Both the position numbers and the translations under genes were made by a program. A DNA stretch of 64,000 nt, taken from contig JANEZZ010002363.1 in assembly GCA_026122225.1 (NCBI GenBank), forward strand, positions 310,001 through 374,000. The letters run 5' to 3'. Of the stretch, positions 1 through 10,187 are shown piece by piece. The notes beneath the pieces are model-generated. The model was not told the origin of the DNA. It saw only the letters and a program-made list of their open reading frames with translations, and ran no database searches. This DNA is from Heloderma charlesbogerti (Eukaryota; Chordata; Lepidosauria; Squamata; Helodermatidae). Position 1 is the first letter of the stretch, and each line of letters starts with the position of its first letter.

Positions 1-125
1 AGCATTACTTGTTACATTAGTTGTCCACACTATTTTCTTCAAATGTTCAGACCAAGATCCTGAACTTTGAAATGTCACTCCTAGATATTTATATTTGTTA
101 ACTTGATCAAGCAGGTGATTATCCA
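1..125 (-). pseudogene. LINE reverse transcriptase C-terminal fragment
   Basis: On the minus strand this reads as the end of a LINE reverse transcriptase: VNKYKYLGVTFQSSGSW followed by SEHLKKI, the pattern found after the RT palm in Jockey/I/Vingi-type LINEs. It is cut by the window edge and contains no catalytic motif, so the clade is uncertain. It is directly followed, further right on the same strand, by an unrelated charged reading frame, which suggests a rearranged or 5'-deleted LINE copy. Confidence 0.45.
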
Positions 126-495
126 GCTAAATAAATATTATTTAAGGTTTTGGCAATTAACAGGCACTGTTCTGCCATGGTATCAGTGGCTGCCGTGTTC
201 ATCTCTTCTGGGTTCTGCCCGGTAATTGCCTGCATCTCCTCCTTTCTCCATTCCTGAGGCTCCTCCTTTTTAATTTCAAGGTATTCATCATTTTCCTCCA
301 AAGGGGAAGCCAGGATTGAATATCGGTTGGTAGTGAAAATTGGAAGTTCACCTGGGGTATCAGAGCTACCAAGCACGAAGTTATCAATTTTAGATTGCTT
401 TGAAACAGGGAGTGTTGGGGACTATAGTTGGTCTCTCTGCCTCTTTTTCTTGCTGCGCATTGCAGGTTGAGAGTAAAAAAAAATGAATAGTTCAA
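119..495 (-). pseudogene. Possible LINE ORF1-like fragment
   Basis: A minus-strand frame over 119-376 encodes a charged segment with TTNRYSILASPLEENDEYLE and a Glu-rich region. NRYSIL-type blocks followed by acidic residues occur in some LINE ORF1 proteins, but I cannot assign a family. A second overlapping minus frame (199-495) is probably its shadow. Together with the RT fragment at 1-125 this could be a LINE copy that lost its middle. It has no zinc knuckle, membrane segment or other diagnostic motif. It could also be an unrelated spurious frame. Confidence 0.3.
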
Positions 496-1249
496 AATAA
501 CACCACTCTGTCACCTCCTCCACTTGGTAAAGTTTATAAAAGTCCGTGAAATTGGCAAAGCTATGAAGCAAATATTCTCATATCCCCTGCACTTTGTATA
601 CATATGCAAGGCCTTTATCTTCTCTATTCTTTATCAGAAGAATTCAAAGCTTAATCCAAACACTGAATGCTTTCGCGTTGCCTCCTCACAGTTGATAAAC
701 TTAAACTGATTAAGCCTTGGAGCAGCCAAAGCATTACAGTGGCCTGGCATGTACTGCAATAATAAAGATTTAAACTGGCAAATTAAAACTTAAAACATAT
801 CGTAGTAATTTAAAACAATTAAAGTTTACACAAACAAACCGAGGAGCTATAAGCACTGTTGCTGCTCATGCAGACTGGAACCGGAAACGATCGTCTACAT
901 GCCATAAGTGAGAAGGCATGTCCACTGAGTCCACAATTAACCCACAATCAAAGTTGGAATCGACATGAGTTATTTATTATCCACAAAGTGTTTTGCAAAA
1001 AGCAGACCCCTGAGGGTATATCCCAGCTGTTGTGGGGGCCAAGATGTAATGTGTTTCTCTCCATTTGGAACAGCCCACTGTCCAGTAATGCCTGGACACA
1101 ATGACAGTGAAAAGCACAATTTCTTTGCTTACGTCACTGCCATGGTGTACGTCCTGTAATGGGCACTAGCATGGGTTGGGACAGGGTACCTGCAAGTCTT
1201 TCACCATCATTTCTCCAATCATTGTCTCTAATAATTTCCCCTCTTCCCT
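496..1249. other. No feature recognised
   Basis: AT-rich single-copy-looking DNA. Short open frames are present but show no motif, repeat or splice structure that I can support. Confidence 0.5.
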
Positions 1250-1393
1250 CCCCATTCCTTTTTCTTTGTGTGTTGAGTCTTTTTAGATTGAAGCCTGTGG
1301 GAAGGGACCATCTTGTTTAATTGATTCTATGTAAACCGCTCTGGGAGCCTTTTTGACTGAGGAGCAGCATAAAAATATTTCAAATAAAGAAAT
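1250..1393 (+). repeat. LINE/SINE 3'-tail-like repeat
   Basis: The stretch with gtaaaccgctctgggagcc followed by a bare gcataaaaatatttcaaataaa-type end resembles the 3' tails of reptile L2-type LINEs and the SINEs that borrow them. No coding part is attached. The call rests on the tail pattern only. Confidence 0.35.
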
Positions 1394-1983
1394 TATCCCA
1401 GCTGTGTCATTGCACCCAGTTGCATGGAGCCCTTTGGACAAATAAGTGAGGGCATTTAGGAGCAATCATGTCAGTCACACATTCTAGAGGTCACCCAGGG
1501 CTTTGACAGAGTCACCCATTACACAAAGGGACCCAGTGCTCAAAGATGAGATCAATGGTTTTCAAGGGCTCTGAGGAACACTGGGATTCCTTAGACACTT
1601 CTCAGCCATCTCTCCATTAGGAGATTAGTAATGGCAGAGAAGCTGTCTTGAAGTCAGTTTGCCCACCATTACCAATCTTCCTATGGAAAACAGCCACAGG
1701 AGAAAGTCGTGTGTATTCCAGGGTGCACTTTCAGGTCACATTGAGCTATCATGAGGCTTGATAGGCTAGCCAGGGCTCTGCGTGAACTGAGCGTGCATGC
1801 TAGAATATGCCCTGGGATCCCCTGAACCACATGGCAAATACTTGGGAATTCTTTAGTGGACAAAACGATTTGGAAGGCGTTCCTCCTGTAAGTAGGTATT
1901 GGAAAACCACTGGACTAGTTAGTATCTTTAAAATATTAGGCACGTGCTTCCCAACCTCAGAAGGAAGTCCCTCTGAGTTCGAT
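1394..1983. other. No feature recognised
   Basis: I see no gene or repeat structure here beyond chance open frames. Confidence 0.5.
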
Positions 1984-2036
1984 GGCAGTTATTCCCAGAT
2001 AAGTGTGTATAGGTTAGCAGCCTTAAAGAGATCATG
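1984..2036 (+). repeat. Half copy of a dispersed palindromic MITE-like repeat
   Basis: Contains attcccagataagtgtgtat followed by aggttagcagccttaa, one arm of a short palindromic repeat that recurs in the window (4640, 7345, 16520, 20796, 35225) with the hallmark ataggattgcagcc. Confidence 0.4.
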
Positions 2037-2180
2037 AAATAGCTTTGCGCACATTGGATTACTCAGAGCAGTTAAACATTTCAACCTTATTATTTCATGC
2101 CCTTGTGTGTTTTTGACCCCTTTCTCAGGATTCTGTGTTTCATGTCTCCTGGTTCTAAGGCTCCGCATTACCCTGATGAG

Positions 2181-2861
2181 GTTGTTGTTGTTGTTCAGTC
2201 GTTAAGTCGTGTCCGACTCTTCGTGACCCCATGGACCATAGCACGCCAGGCCTTCCTGTCCTCCGCTCTCACACGGAGCATGGTCAAGTCCATATTCATT
2301 GCATCGGTGATGCTATCTAGCCATCTCATCCTCTGCCGTCCCCTTCTCCTTTTGCCTTCAGTCTTTCCCAGCATCAGGGTCTTTTCCAGACAGTTTCCTC
2401 TTCGCCAAAATATTTGAGTTTCAGCTTCAGTATCTGTCCTTCCAATGAGCACTCAGGGTTGATTTCCTTTAGGACTGACTGATTTGACCTCCTTGCAGTC
2501 CAGGGGACTTGTAAGAGTCTTCTCCAGCACCACAGTTCGAAAGCATCAATTCTTCGGCGCTCAGCCTTCCTTATAGTCCAGCTCTCACAGCCATATGTTA
2601 CTACTGGGAAAACCATAGCTTTGATTATATGGACCTTTGTCGGCAAGGTGATGTCTCTGCTTCTTACTATGCTGTCTAGGTTTGCCATAGCTTTCCTCCC
2701 AAGGAGCAAGCGTCTTTTAATTTCATGGCTATAGTCACCGTCTGCGGTGATCTTGGAGCCCAAGAAAATAAAATCTGTCACTGCTTCCATTTCTTCCCCT
2801 TCTATATGCCAGGAAGTGATGGGGCCAGATGCCATGATCTTAGTTCTTTTAATGTTGAGTT
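2181..2861 (-). mobile_element. BovB (RTE) LINE 3' end, part 1
   Basis: Minus-strand 3' end of a BovB LINE. The ORF2 C-terminus reads MASGPITSWHIEGEEME, then FIFLGSKITADGDYSHEIKR, a GCESWTIRKAERRRIDAFE block and, in a shifted frame, MVHGVTKSRTRLND. The element ends in the BovB signature around tcgtgtccgactcttcgtga and a (TTG)n tract at 2181-2195, the complement of its CAA-type tail. A frameshift lies near 2400-2450. The copy is 5'-truncated and interrupted at 2862 by a hAT-like element; it resumes at 3805. BovB is widespread and horizontally transferred in squamates, which is the main clue to the host group. Confidence 0.93.
2195..2835 (-). pseudogene. BovB ORF2 C-terminal region (frameshifted)
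   Basis: Two minus-strand frames, 2374-2835 and 2195-2452, together cover the region after the RT palm of BovB ORF2: the FIFLGSKITADGD block, the Cys/Trp-rich GCESWTIRKAE segment, LLQVPWTARRSNQS and the basic tail ending in VTKSRTRLND. No RT catalytic motif is present because the copy is 5'-truncated. It is not a functional gene. Confidence 0.9.
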
Positions 2862-3796
2862 TAGGGATGTACGAAAGTCACTTACTGTTTCGTGGATCTG
2901 CTTTGCGGTGGGGGGGAGGCGCTCCATCCCTCCCCCCGGAATCCTCGATGGGGGGGAGGCGCTCCATCCCTCCCTGCCGGGACTGCCTGGCCAGCTCTGC
3001 TCCACGGGGATTCTGTGGAGCCGCTGGCCGGCTCCGCCCGCAGCCGGACATCCGGCCGTTGGGCAGCAGGGACGCAAATGGCGGCTGCCGTAGCCACCAT
3101 TTGCGTCCCTGTATTTAACCATGATAGGCTACGTAAATATTTATGTAGCCTATTACGGCAAAGTAAAAAAAAAAACATGTACGCAAATGGCGGTGGCTAA
3201 GGCGGCTGGCATTGGCGTTCCTTTTTTTCCGCCGTTTTAGCCTACGTAAATGTTTACGTAAGCTATTACGGCGAAAAAAAAGGGGAACGCAAATAGCATA
3301 GTGGACGCTATTTGCATTCCCCTTTTTTCCCCGCTGTAATAGCTTACGTAAATATTTACGTAGGCTAAAACGGCAAAGAAAAGGCACGCAAATGGCAGCC
3401 GCCGTAGCCGCCGGCATTTGCGTACGTGGGGTTTTTTTTAACCTTGTTGTGATAGGCTACGTAAATACTTACATAGCCTATCACGGCCTCCGCAGGGACG
3501 CAAAAGGCGTCCCTGCGTTAGCCGTGATAGGCTATGTAAGTATTTACGTAGCCTATCACGTTTATGAAGAGGAAGCGAATGGCGGCCGTGGAGGCAGCTG
3601 CCATTCGCTAGTCGGCGCGGACAGCAGCAGGTTAGTGGTCCGTTTCGCGTGCGTGTAGTGGGTTGGGGGCGCCGTTCCGGGCCCATTTTGCGTGGTGGGG
3701 GGCGGGGGGGCTTCATTCCGCCATGGATTTCGGGGGGCCGAATGCACTGGCATTCGGCCTCACCGAGATCCATGGTGGAATTCTCCGCCATCCCTA
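2862..3796 (+). mobile_element. Palindrome-rich hAT-like element, copy 1
   Basis: A 935-bp insertion in the BovB copy. It starts tagggatgtacg and ends gccatcccta, so the ends are inverted TAGGGATG, and it is flanked by a perfect 8-bp duplication gttgagtt (2854-2861 and 3797-3804). These are hAT hallmarks. The left part carries two tandem G/C-rich units (ggggggaggcgctcc at about 2909 and 2954). The core (about 3060-3565) alternates two palindrome types: acgcaaatggcggc-type and gataggctacgtaaat-type. Around 3302 the core is symmetric over about 245 bp. The right end has a subterminal hairpin (about 3717-3785). It encodes no transposase and must be mobilised in trans. Confidence 0.88.
3180..3425. 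repeat. Nested palindrome in hAT-like copy 1
   Basis: Centred near 3302, the order of modules left of centre (aaatggcggtggc, then gccgttttagcctacg, then ggggaacgcaaatagc) is repeated in inverted order on the right. Each module is also a palindrome on its own, for example cctacgtaaatgtttacgta. The result is a palindrome made of palindromes. Confidence 0.85.
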
Positions 3797-3804
3797 GTTG
3801 AGTT

Positions 3805-3993
3805 TCGAACCAGATTTTGCACTCTCCACTTTCACCCTCAACAAAAGGCTCTTTAGATCTTCTTCGCTTTCTGCCATTAGGGTGGTATTGTCTGCATATC
3901 TGAGGTTGTTGATAATTCTCCCGGCAATCTTAATTCCAACCTTCCATCCAACCCAGCGTTTCTCATGATGTTCTCTGCATATAAGTTAAATAA
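3805..3993 (-). mobile_element. BovB LINE, part 2 (upstream of the hAT insertion)
   Basis: The BovB reading frame continues here on the minus strand with RYADNTTLMAESEEDLKSLL, which precedes MASGPITSW in BovB ORF2. The RT catalytic box is divergent (RYADN where Y/F-A-D-D is expected). Homology fades near 3993 after ctgcatataagttaaataag, the 5' truncation point. The join with part 1 across copy 1 shows that the LINE was already in place when the hAT element inserted. Confidence 0.88.
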
Positions 3994-4335
3994 GCAGATT
4001 CAAATGGGTCCCAGGTCCCCCTACTCCAGGAGGAGCCCTCAGTACCCCCTTCTATACCTACCCAGCCTGAGGATGTAGTACTCCCATCAACATCTGACTG
4101 TGCGGATGATTCCCCTCCAGCTTCTGCTGTCCCTCAGCCACACAAGAGCATGGGACTGCAGAAAGAGACACCAGACTTCTAAGAACTTCACTCAGCATCC
4201 AGCAGGGGTAAGGCCGCTGAAAGACCAAGCTCTGCCAGCCTTCTGAAGGCCACAGTTGACCACAGTCCTTTGCTGGGACAACGGTTCCTAATGAGAGAAT
4301 ACTCGAGCCAGCACGTCCTGCGGTGTGCTGTCCAA
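3994..4335. other. Unassigned segment
   Basis: Pro/Ser-rich chance frames occur, but I recognise no repeat family or gene. Confidence 0.4.
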
Positions 4336-4397
4336 AGTTGGTATAGAAATTGGGCAGTATAGAAATGAAATAAATGAATGAATGAATGAATGAATGA
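4336..4397 (+). repeat. LINE-like tail with (AATG)n microsatellite
   Basis: A gggcagtatagaaatgaaat-type L2-like 3' end is followed by a tetranucleotide run of AATG from about 4372 to 4397, the usual arrangement at the end of L2-type LINEs and their SINEs. Confidence 0.55.
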
Positions 4398-4541
4398 TGT
4401 AAGTCATGACATGAGTCCTGCCTTGCTTGGTGTAACCCCAAACAGACCATGAATACCATGTTGCAGTCTGCTTCTGCTGGGCTTTATGCCTAGTTAGGAA
4501 ACTTTGACTGGCACAAACTCAAATAAAATCCTTTATGCAGG

Positions 4542-4586
4542 TTACTGTGTTAAACAGTAACACAGTTTACTGTGTTAAACAGTAAC
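4542..4586. repeat. Exact 20-bp tandem duplication with internal dyad
   Basis: The 20-mer ttactgtgttaaacagtaac occurs at 4542-4561 and again at 4567-4586, 25 bp apart. Each copy contains ttactgt...acagtaa arms, so each is a small dyad. No flanking element is recognised. Confidence 0.85.
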
Positions 4587-4639
4587 CTTCACGCTGCCAT
4601 AATTATCTTTCTTGGTGCTTTTATTGTAATATTCAGTGA

Positions 4640-4683
4640 GGCTTGCTCCCAAATGAGTGTACATAGGATTGCAGCCTTAGGCA
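4640..4683 (+). repeat. Half copy of dispersed palindromic MITE-like repeat
   Basis: The run gcttgctcccaaatgagtgt then acataggattgcagcctta matches one arm of the repeat described at 16520. Confidence 0.5.
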
Positions 4684-5384
4684 CTTTAGAATGGGGCGGG
4701 GGTCAACAATCTTGTCTTTCTTTACCTTATCATATAGCTCTGGGCTCCAAGTTTGTTTGGGACTCTGGGCAACGTAGCAATGAAAATGATGATGAACAAT
4801 GATTAGAAATCACAGCACACCGTCTGTTTCCTTTCCTCAGTTCTCCTCTTCAGTATTGACAAAGATGCTGTAGCCAGACAGAAAAAATGAAAGGCTCAAT
4901 GCCCCAGTGTATAAAGTTTAATTAAAATTGATTTACTTGGCAAATCAAAACTTATGACTTATCAAGGTGTAATTTATTTTTTCAGTGCAATCCATTTCAA
5001 AGGTAAAGTAAATATCAGGGGAAGAAGACAGGCTAGAATGCAGATGGGCTACACTGGCAGAAAACAACTGTGGGATATTTGCCAACAGGAGTCAAAGCCT
5101 TACATAAATGGTTTAAGCAATGTCTGCACAATGTATGACCTACCAAGCCAAACATGACCCACCAGCCATGCAGGGCAGCCCACCAGACGCTCAATAAACA
5201 AACAGTGTTGCCTGTCTCTGGGGGACTGCAAAAACAGAGGCAGTATCATACATGACTGGTGATCTGAGTACAGTTTGGTAGAACACATGTTACACAGGCC
5301 TGGTTGATAAAGGTTGATAAAGTGTCAGCAAGCATCCCATGAGTAAGGAGATCAGCCTGGCCCTGGCTCCAGCATCAACTAGGA
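4684..5384. other. No feature recognised
   Basis: AT-rich sequence without repeat ends or coding signal that I can support. Confidence 0.5.
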
Positions 5385-5520
5385 CAGTGGTTCCCAGCCT
5401 TTGATCTCCAGATGATGTTGGACTACAACTTCCATAATCCCAAACTAGCATGGCCAGTGAGCCAGAATTATGGGAATTGTAGTCTAATATCATCTAGGGA
5501 CCCAAGGTTGGAAACCACTG
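5385..5520. mobile_element. Short hAT (MER5/Charlie-like) element
   Basis: A 136-bp element with inverted ends: it begins cagtggttcccagcctt and ends aaggttggaaaccactg. The interior contains gttggactacaacttccat and its partial complement. No clear 8-bp duplication flanks it, which suggests an old insertion. No coding capacity. Confidence 0.75.
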
Positions 5521-5771
5521 ATGCTAGAGGGCCAAAACTGCTGGGAGTTTGCCCTACCTCCTTTCGTCTCAGAGAGAACTTTGCCCTGCTTGCAGATGCC
5601 CTTCACTGCAGTCCTAAGGGGAAAGGTGTGAGCTGGCTCTAGTTGCTACTGGCTAGACGACTAAGGATTGCCAGGAGGAGGCACCCCCTCCCTCACAAGG
5701 AAGACATGCATCAAAACTGCCACAGACCAGTGGCAAATGGGGAGGAGAGATGTTGCAGGAGTGCAATGCTT

Positions 5772-5908
5772 AGAGTGCAACCCTATGCATATTTAGACAG
5801 AAAAAAGTCCTACAGCTCCCAGCATCCCTCCAGCCAGCATGGCTTGGCTGGAAGGATGTGGAGTGTGTGGGACTTTTTTCTGTCCAAACATGCATAGGAT
5901 TGCACCCT
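5772..5908. repeat. Foldback MITE, almost a full hairpin
   Basis: The left arm runs from agagtgcaaccctatgcat through gacagaaaaaagtcctaca. The right arm, in reverse complement, runs from agggtgcaatcctatgcat through gacagaaaaaagtcccaca. A second inner pair (ccctccagccagc / ggctggaagg) continues the stem, so nearly the whole 137 bp can fold. It shares the tgcataggattgca edge with the dispersed repeat seen at 16520. Confidence 0.8.
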
Positions 5909-5922
5909 TAGGGACTTCTACT

Positions 5923-6230
5923 TAAGAACATAAGTAGAGCCCTGCTGGATCAGACCAAGGGTCCATCTAGTCCAGCATTCTGTTCACACAGTGGCCAACC
6001 AGCCATCGACCGGGGATCCAGGAGCAGGGCATGAGTACAACAGCACTCTACCACCCATGTTCCCCAGCAACTGGTGTGCATAGGCTCACTGCCTCTGGTA
6101 CTGGAGGTAGCACCTAGCCATCAGGACTAGTAGCCTTAGTCCTGATAGCCTTTTCCTCTAGGAATTTGTCCAACCCACTTTAAAAGCCATCCAAATTGGT
6201 GGCCATCACTGCTACTTCTCCCCTCTCCAC
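5923..6230. repeat. Reptile interspersed repeat (CR1/L3-type 3' region)
   Basis: Starts with aagaacataagtagagccc, then ctggatcagaccaagggtcc and atctagtccagcattctgtt, and ends near gccatccaaattggtggcca. This sequence recurs widely in reptile DNA and probably derives from a LINE 3' untranslated region. A shorter copy lies at 23275. The clade assignment is from memory of the pattern and is uncertain. Confidence 0.5.
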
Positions 6231-6410
6231 TTTTTGAAAATAATGTCAAATTTTAATTACCTTGTAAGCCACTCAGAATCTTAGGGTTGTAACTAGATAC
6301 AAATTAAATAAAAATATAATTTTTTATATATTTATATAAATTTTTATATAAAAATTATATAAATTTTTATAAAAATATTTATTTTTATAAATAAACAGAA
6401 AGCATTCTGT
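6231..6410. repeat. L2-like tail and AT-rich tract
   Basis: A ccttgtaagccactcagaat end typical of L2-type tails is followed by an AT-rich run (6300-6405) made of repeated tatataaatttttat units with many small dyads. Confidence 0.5.
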
Positions 6411-7344
6411 TTTCGACAGACATGGTGATTATGAAAATAGGATACAAGGACAGAGATAATTAAGCTTTCCTCTAGCATGGGTCAAAAGAAAGCAGATGTG
6501 CTGGGCAAAAAACACCGACACAACCCCCCCACACACACCAGATTAAGGACATTAGGGCTGCCAAAGAAAGCTCTAAAATTACTATGCAAATACAAGTTGA
6601 AAGGGCTGCCAGTATAATGAAACCATTACAGTGGGTAGGATTAGAAATGAGATCAAAGTTGAGGATAACATAAATTACTGAAATATTAGCTGAATACTAG
6701 CAGGAAAAAAATGTTTATTCAGTGCTTAATTTCTAACTTTAATGTCAAATCAGTCTGCAACCCATTCTCTGACCTTGAACTCACTCTTAATCTCAAAATG
6801 GAAGGGCTGGTTGTGGTTACTCTATGGTGAAGGAAATATATTCTTCTGCACATGTAGGTCACATTAGTAATGTATGGATAAGGGACCCATGCCACTGCAC
6901 CCCATCCCACATGTTGTTTTTTTATCATACATTGCAGGAGTAGTGTGGGAGAGAGGCCTGTCAGTGCTGCAGGTTTTTAACCAGGAGCCCTAGGGGCATA
7001 TGCCTCCTCACTCCAGATGTTCATGCAGTCACCTGAGAGGTGACGTCACATGCATAATGTTGGGGTGAGAGCTATGTGGTGTGGCCGCTTCCCTGCTCAC
7101 ATGTTCAATCCCTTCCAGTAACACCTGAATAGGGTTGCTGAGGGTGTCTCTAAACAAAAATCCTGCATTCTTAGAAGGGTACTTTGCTTTCTGTTTCTTT
7201 GCAGGATTATGATGGGTTCCTTTACACGGCAGACATGTGGTTTGAATCCAGGGAGCACCTCCCTTCCTCCCTGGCAAAGGATTTAAGTGTTTTTGCCACT
7301 TAAATTGTGCTATGATTTACTTGTCAGTAGATGTAAGATTGTGC
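6411..7344. other. No gene recognised; one CRE-type octamer
   Basis: No coding or repeat call. A perfect TGACGTCA palindrome (CREB/ATF site consensus) occurs at 7041-7048, without other promoter features nearby. Confidence 0.4.
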
Positions 7345-7412
7345 TGTAAGTCTGCAACCCCAGGCACACTTATTTGGGAGAAAGCCCCGCTGAAGTCAAT
7401 GGGACGTACTTC
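7345..7412. repeat. Dispersed palindromic MITE-like repeat
   Basis: Contains tctgcaaccccaggcacact, gggagaaagccccgctgaag and tcaatgggacgtacttctga. The inward-facing gggagaaagcccc / gggacgtactt parts form the imperfect palindrome typical of this family. Confidence 0.5.
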
Positions 7413-8731
7413 TGAGTAGACACAGTGGGGTGGAGAGCGAAGCAGGGTGTTGTGGTGGTTAAAGGAACAACCGAGAGAGAGAGAGAGCCATGGGTCTCCT
7501 GATGGATTCAAGTATCTCTCGCTCTCTACAAAGCGGGGGGGGGGGCGCGTCGTTGCTGTCAGGCCAGCTCTGCGCTTGCTTTGAGCCTCTGCTTTTCCTG
7601 CTCTGCATAATGTCTTCTTCTTCCCAGGTTGTGATTATGGCATAACCGCACATTTCCACACAGCCATTAAACCATATTATATTTAAATACTGCATTATCT
7701 CCGGGTGCGGTTGTTGTTTTTTTGTCAGAAAAAAGATTTTAAAGAGCTGGATGTGCCCTGGAGGTTGACAGCATCATACAAATGACCTGCAAACTTCCAT
7801 GAGTAACCAATCATGACCCCATGATAAATGCCTCATGTAAAGACAGCCTGGGTGAAGAACATGTGATAGCTAAGATCTGCAAGACTTGTTCAAGGCTCCC
7901 GCACTAGTTCCAGATTCCAAATTGTAATTTTCTATGGAATTGTGACATATGGGGTGCAAATGTTTGTCACATATTACATCCAATGTTTTATTTATGGCAC
8001 ATGTTTTAAACACCTGTTAGCCACATGGTAGTAAATGTTATCCCTGTCATTCAAAAGCTTTAGTCACTTACACACCTCATCTGGTCTTATTTCAGCTGCC
8101 TTTCTCATTTGTTTTTGGACACCATCAGTACTTGTTAATCTGATACTTGCTTTTGCTTGTTGGCATATAATGTGCTTTCTTGAAAACATCTATAGGCCTT
8201 GGATTCAGTGATTCCAACTCCTTCATCCATTTCACTACTCAGTATTTTCAAAATGGCTGAAGTTTCTACAGCATCTGAATTGCCTCTGTCTCTTCAGATC
8301 TTATAGCTCCTCCAAAGGGACAAAAAGCACTTCCCTGTAGAGAACCTCCTGGGGACTACATGCAGCATAATTGTACAGCCCAAAAACTGTCTGGAACTAT
8401 TTGAAGAAACAGATGTCCTATCAGAAAAAAAACATCATTTAGAGTTAGGTTAAGAGATGGTGACGGGTCAAAAAAAAGGCAGTCATATTTGAACAGGGAT
8501 TTGAACCCATCTTCCTTCTCCTAATCCAGCATTCTATCTACCATACAGCTGGTAATAGTGGCTACTAATAGTTCCATACTGACTTTTTAAAAACTCCTTA
8601 TTTTGCCACCAGTGTGCTTTCTATATGCACTTGTTCATGACGTATCGCATATCCTCATTTCCATGTCAGCGCTGGGACAAGGATTCCAAACTGATAATGC
8701 GGCAGTGCTACTTTACCTCAGGCAGAACAGT
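7413..8731. other. No feature recognised
   Basis: Includes a short (GA)n run near 7472 and a poly-G tract near 7535. Nothing else is supportable. Confidence 0.5.
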
Positions 8732-9033
8732 CAGGGTTGGCCCGAGGCAATTTGCTGCCTGAGGCAAAGGACAAAACGCCCCGCCTCCTTCCATTCCACA
8801 TACAGGAGCTGATTGCCCTGGCAGTTGAATCAACGCTAGCAACAGATCAGCAACTGCCATCACATCTGAACGCAACTGGCTACTTTAGGAGGTGCAGGTC
8901 AGACTGTCCTCCAAGACAGGGGGATGGCTGTGGGGCTCAGGACAAATGGCTGGAGGGCACCCAGTGTTGCCCTCCCCAGTATCAGCTGCCTGAGGTGGTT
9001 GCCTCACCCTGCCTAATGGAAGGGCCAGCCCTA
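8732..9033. mobile_element. Non-autonomous hAT-like element
   Basis: Begins cagggttggcccgaggca and ends agggccagccctaa, an imperfect inverted terminal pair. The interior carries tgctgcctgaggcaaagga and, near the other end, agctgcctgaggtggttgcc, so subterminal repeats are inverted too. A relative lies in the opposite direction at about 21555-21875. No flanking 8-bp duplication is clear. Confidence 0.6.
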
Positions 9034-9096
9034 AAAATCACCAATTGGACCTGAGGCCTATGTTATATGTCTGCAACTTGCAACAGGTGAAGAAGA

Positions 9097-9145
9097 AGGT
9101 GTTTGGTACTACAACTGGAAGAGCCAGTTGTAGTACCAAACACCT
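9097..9145. repeat. Perfect 22-bp inverted repeat, 5-nt loop
   Basis: The left arm, positions 9097-9118, runs from aggtgtttgg to tactacaactgg. The right arm, 9124-9145, is its exact reverse complement. The 5-nt spacer is aagag. There is no U-rich tail, so a terminator reading is not supported. Confidence 0.9.
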
Positions 9146-10149
9146 AGGAGCAAATGAAGATGTAAGTATTGGACAAAATGGTTAGCAGCATGAGTGGCTG
9201 AATAACTGAGACCACAAAGTAAAGGCTTGGCAAAGCAAACTTTACCTGATTATATAAGGCACACACAATGCTGAACAGAACTCAAGTTTTATACACAGGA
9301 AGCCCAAAGTAACAAGCAAAGGTCTTTGGCTCAACCTGACGGTTAAGGCAACATTCCCATCTTTGTTTACCCAGGTCTTCCTGCAGGCATCCAGGACACT
9401 AAATTAGCTCTGCGTCCTGTGTGACCCCTGCTATATTTTTAAAACCCTAACAACAAATTAACCCTTAGGTTGCCTCTTTTTTGGTGCAAATCCCTGCCAT
9501 CGCTTTTCCAACAAAAATTAAGTTTGGGAAATATTGTAGGTTTGTACAGGGCTGCTAAGTGACTTGTGCATTGTTTATATGTAGTATGTTACTGGCTTAT
9601 ATGCTTTTTAGCAGAGGGTGGAAGGGGCAGGGGGCGAGAATCTGCTTACATGTAAATTCTTACCTATCTGTGCCTACTCATTGTTTCATTGTTTAATAAT
9701 AGTTTATCTTCCACCATTGCTGTAAATCAGAACTTTCCAAACTCTGTTCCTGGGATTCTTCACAGAAACTTATATGGGGTTCCTCAGTAATGCAAAACGC
9801 CACACAAAATAATCTTGATGCAGCCATTTGTAAAAATCAAGCCAAGTTTGCTTTTTTTGTGGTGGTTTATCTGTGTGCTGAAGTACACATGCACATTAGT
9901 AACACCAGGCACAAAAAGGATTTTCATGCAATTACTTTCAGAATTGCTTTTTAAACAGCATTTTATCAATGCACTTGTGAGCATTTGTGATGCAGAGGTG
10001 GAAGAGACATGAAGGAACTGAAAGCCAAGGCAAACTGCATGCACAGTCATCTGTACAAAATAGGCTGCAATCCTTCACCCACTTTATTTAGGAGTGCACT
10101 GTCAGAAATAAAAAATGGAACCACGGAAAGCTAATCCATTAATAAATTA
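9146..10149. other. No feature recognised
   Basis: AT-rich sequence leading up to the 5' truncation of the CR1 element. Open frames near 9784-10050 lack recognisable motifs. Confidence 0.5.
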
Positions 10150-10187
10150 GTAACTCAGCAAAGATATACACATTTTCCTACAAGGCC

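Noticed and set aside
5377..5528. Target duplication around the MER5-like element
   Set aside because: aactagga and atgctaga agree at only three positions.
7041..7048. Promoter from the TGACGTCA site
   Set aside because: A single site without initiator, CpG island or coding start nearby.
9097..9145. Rho-independent terminator
   Set aside because: No U tract, and vertebrate context.
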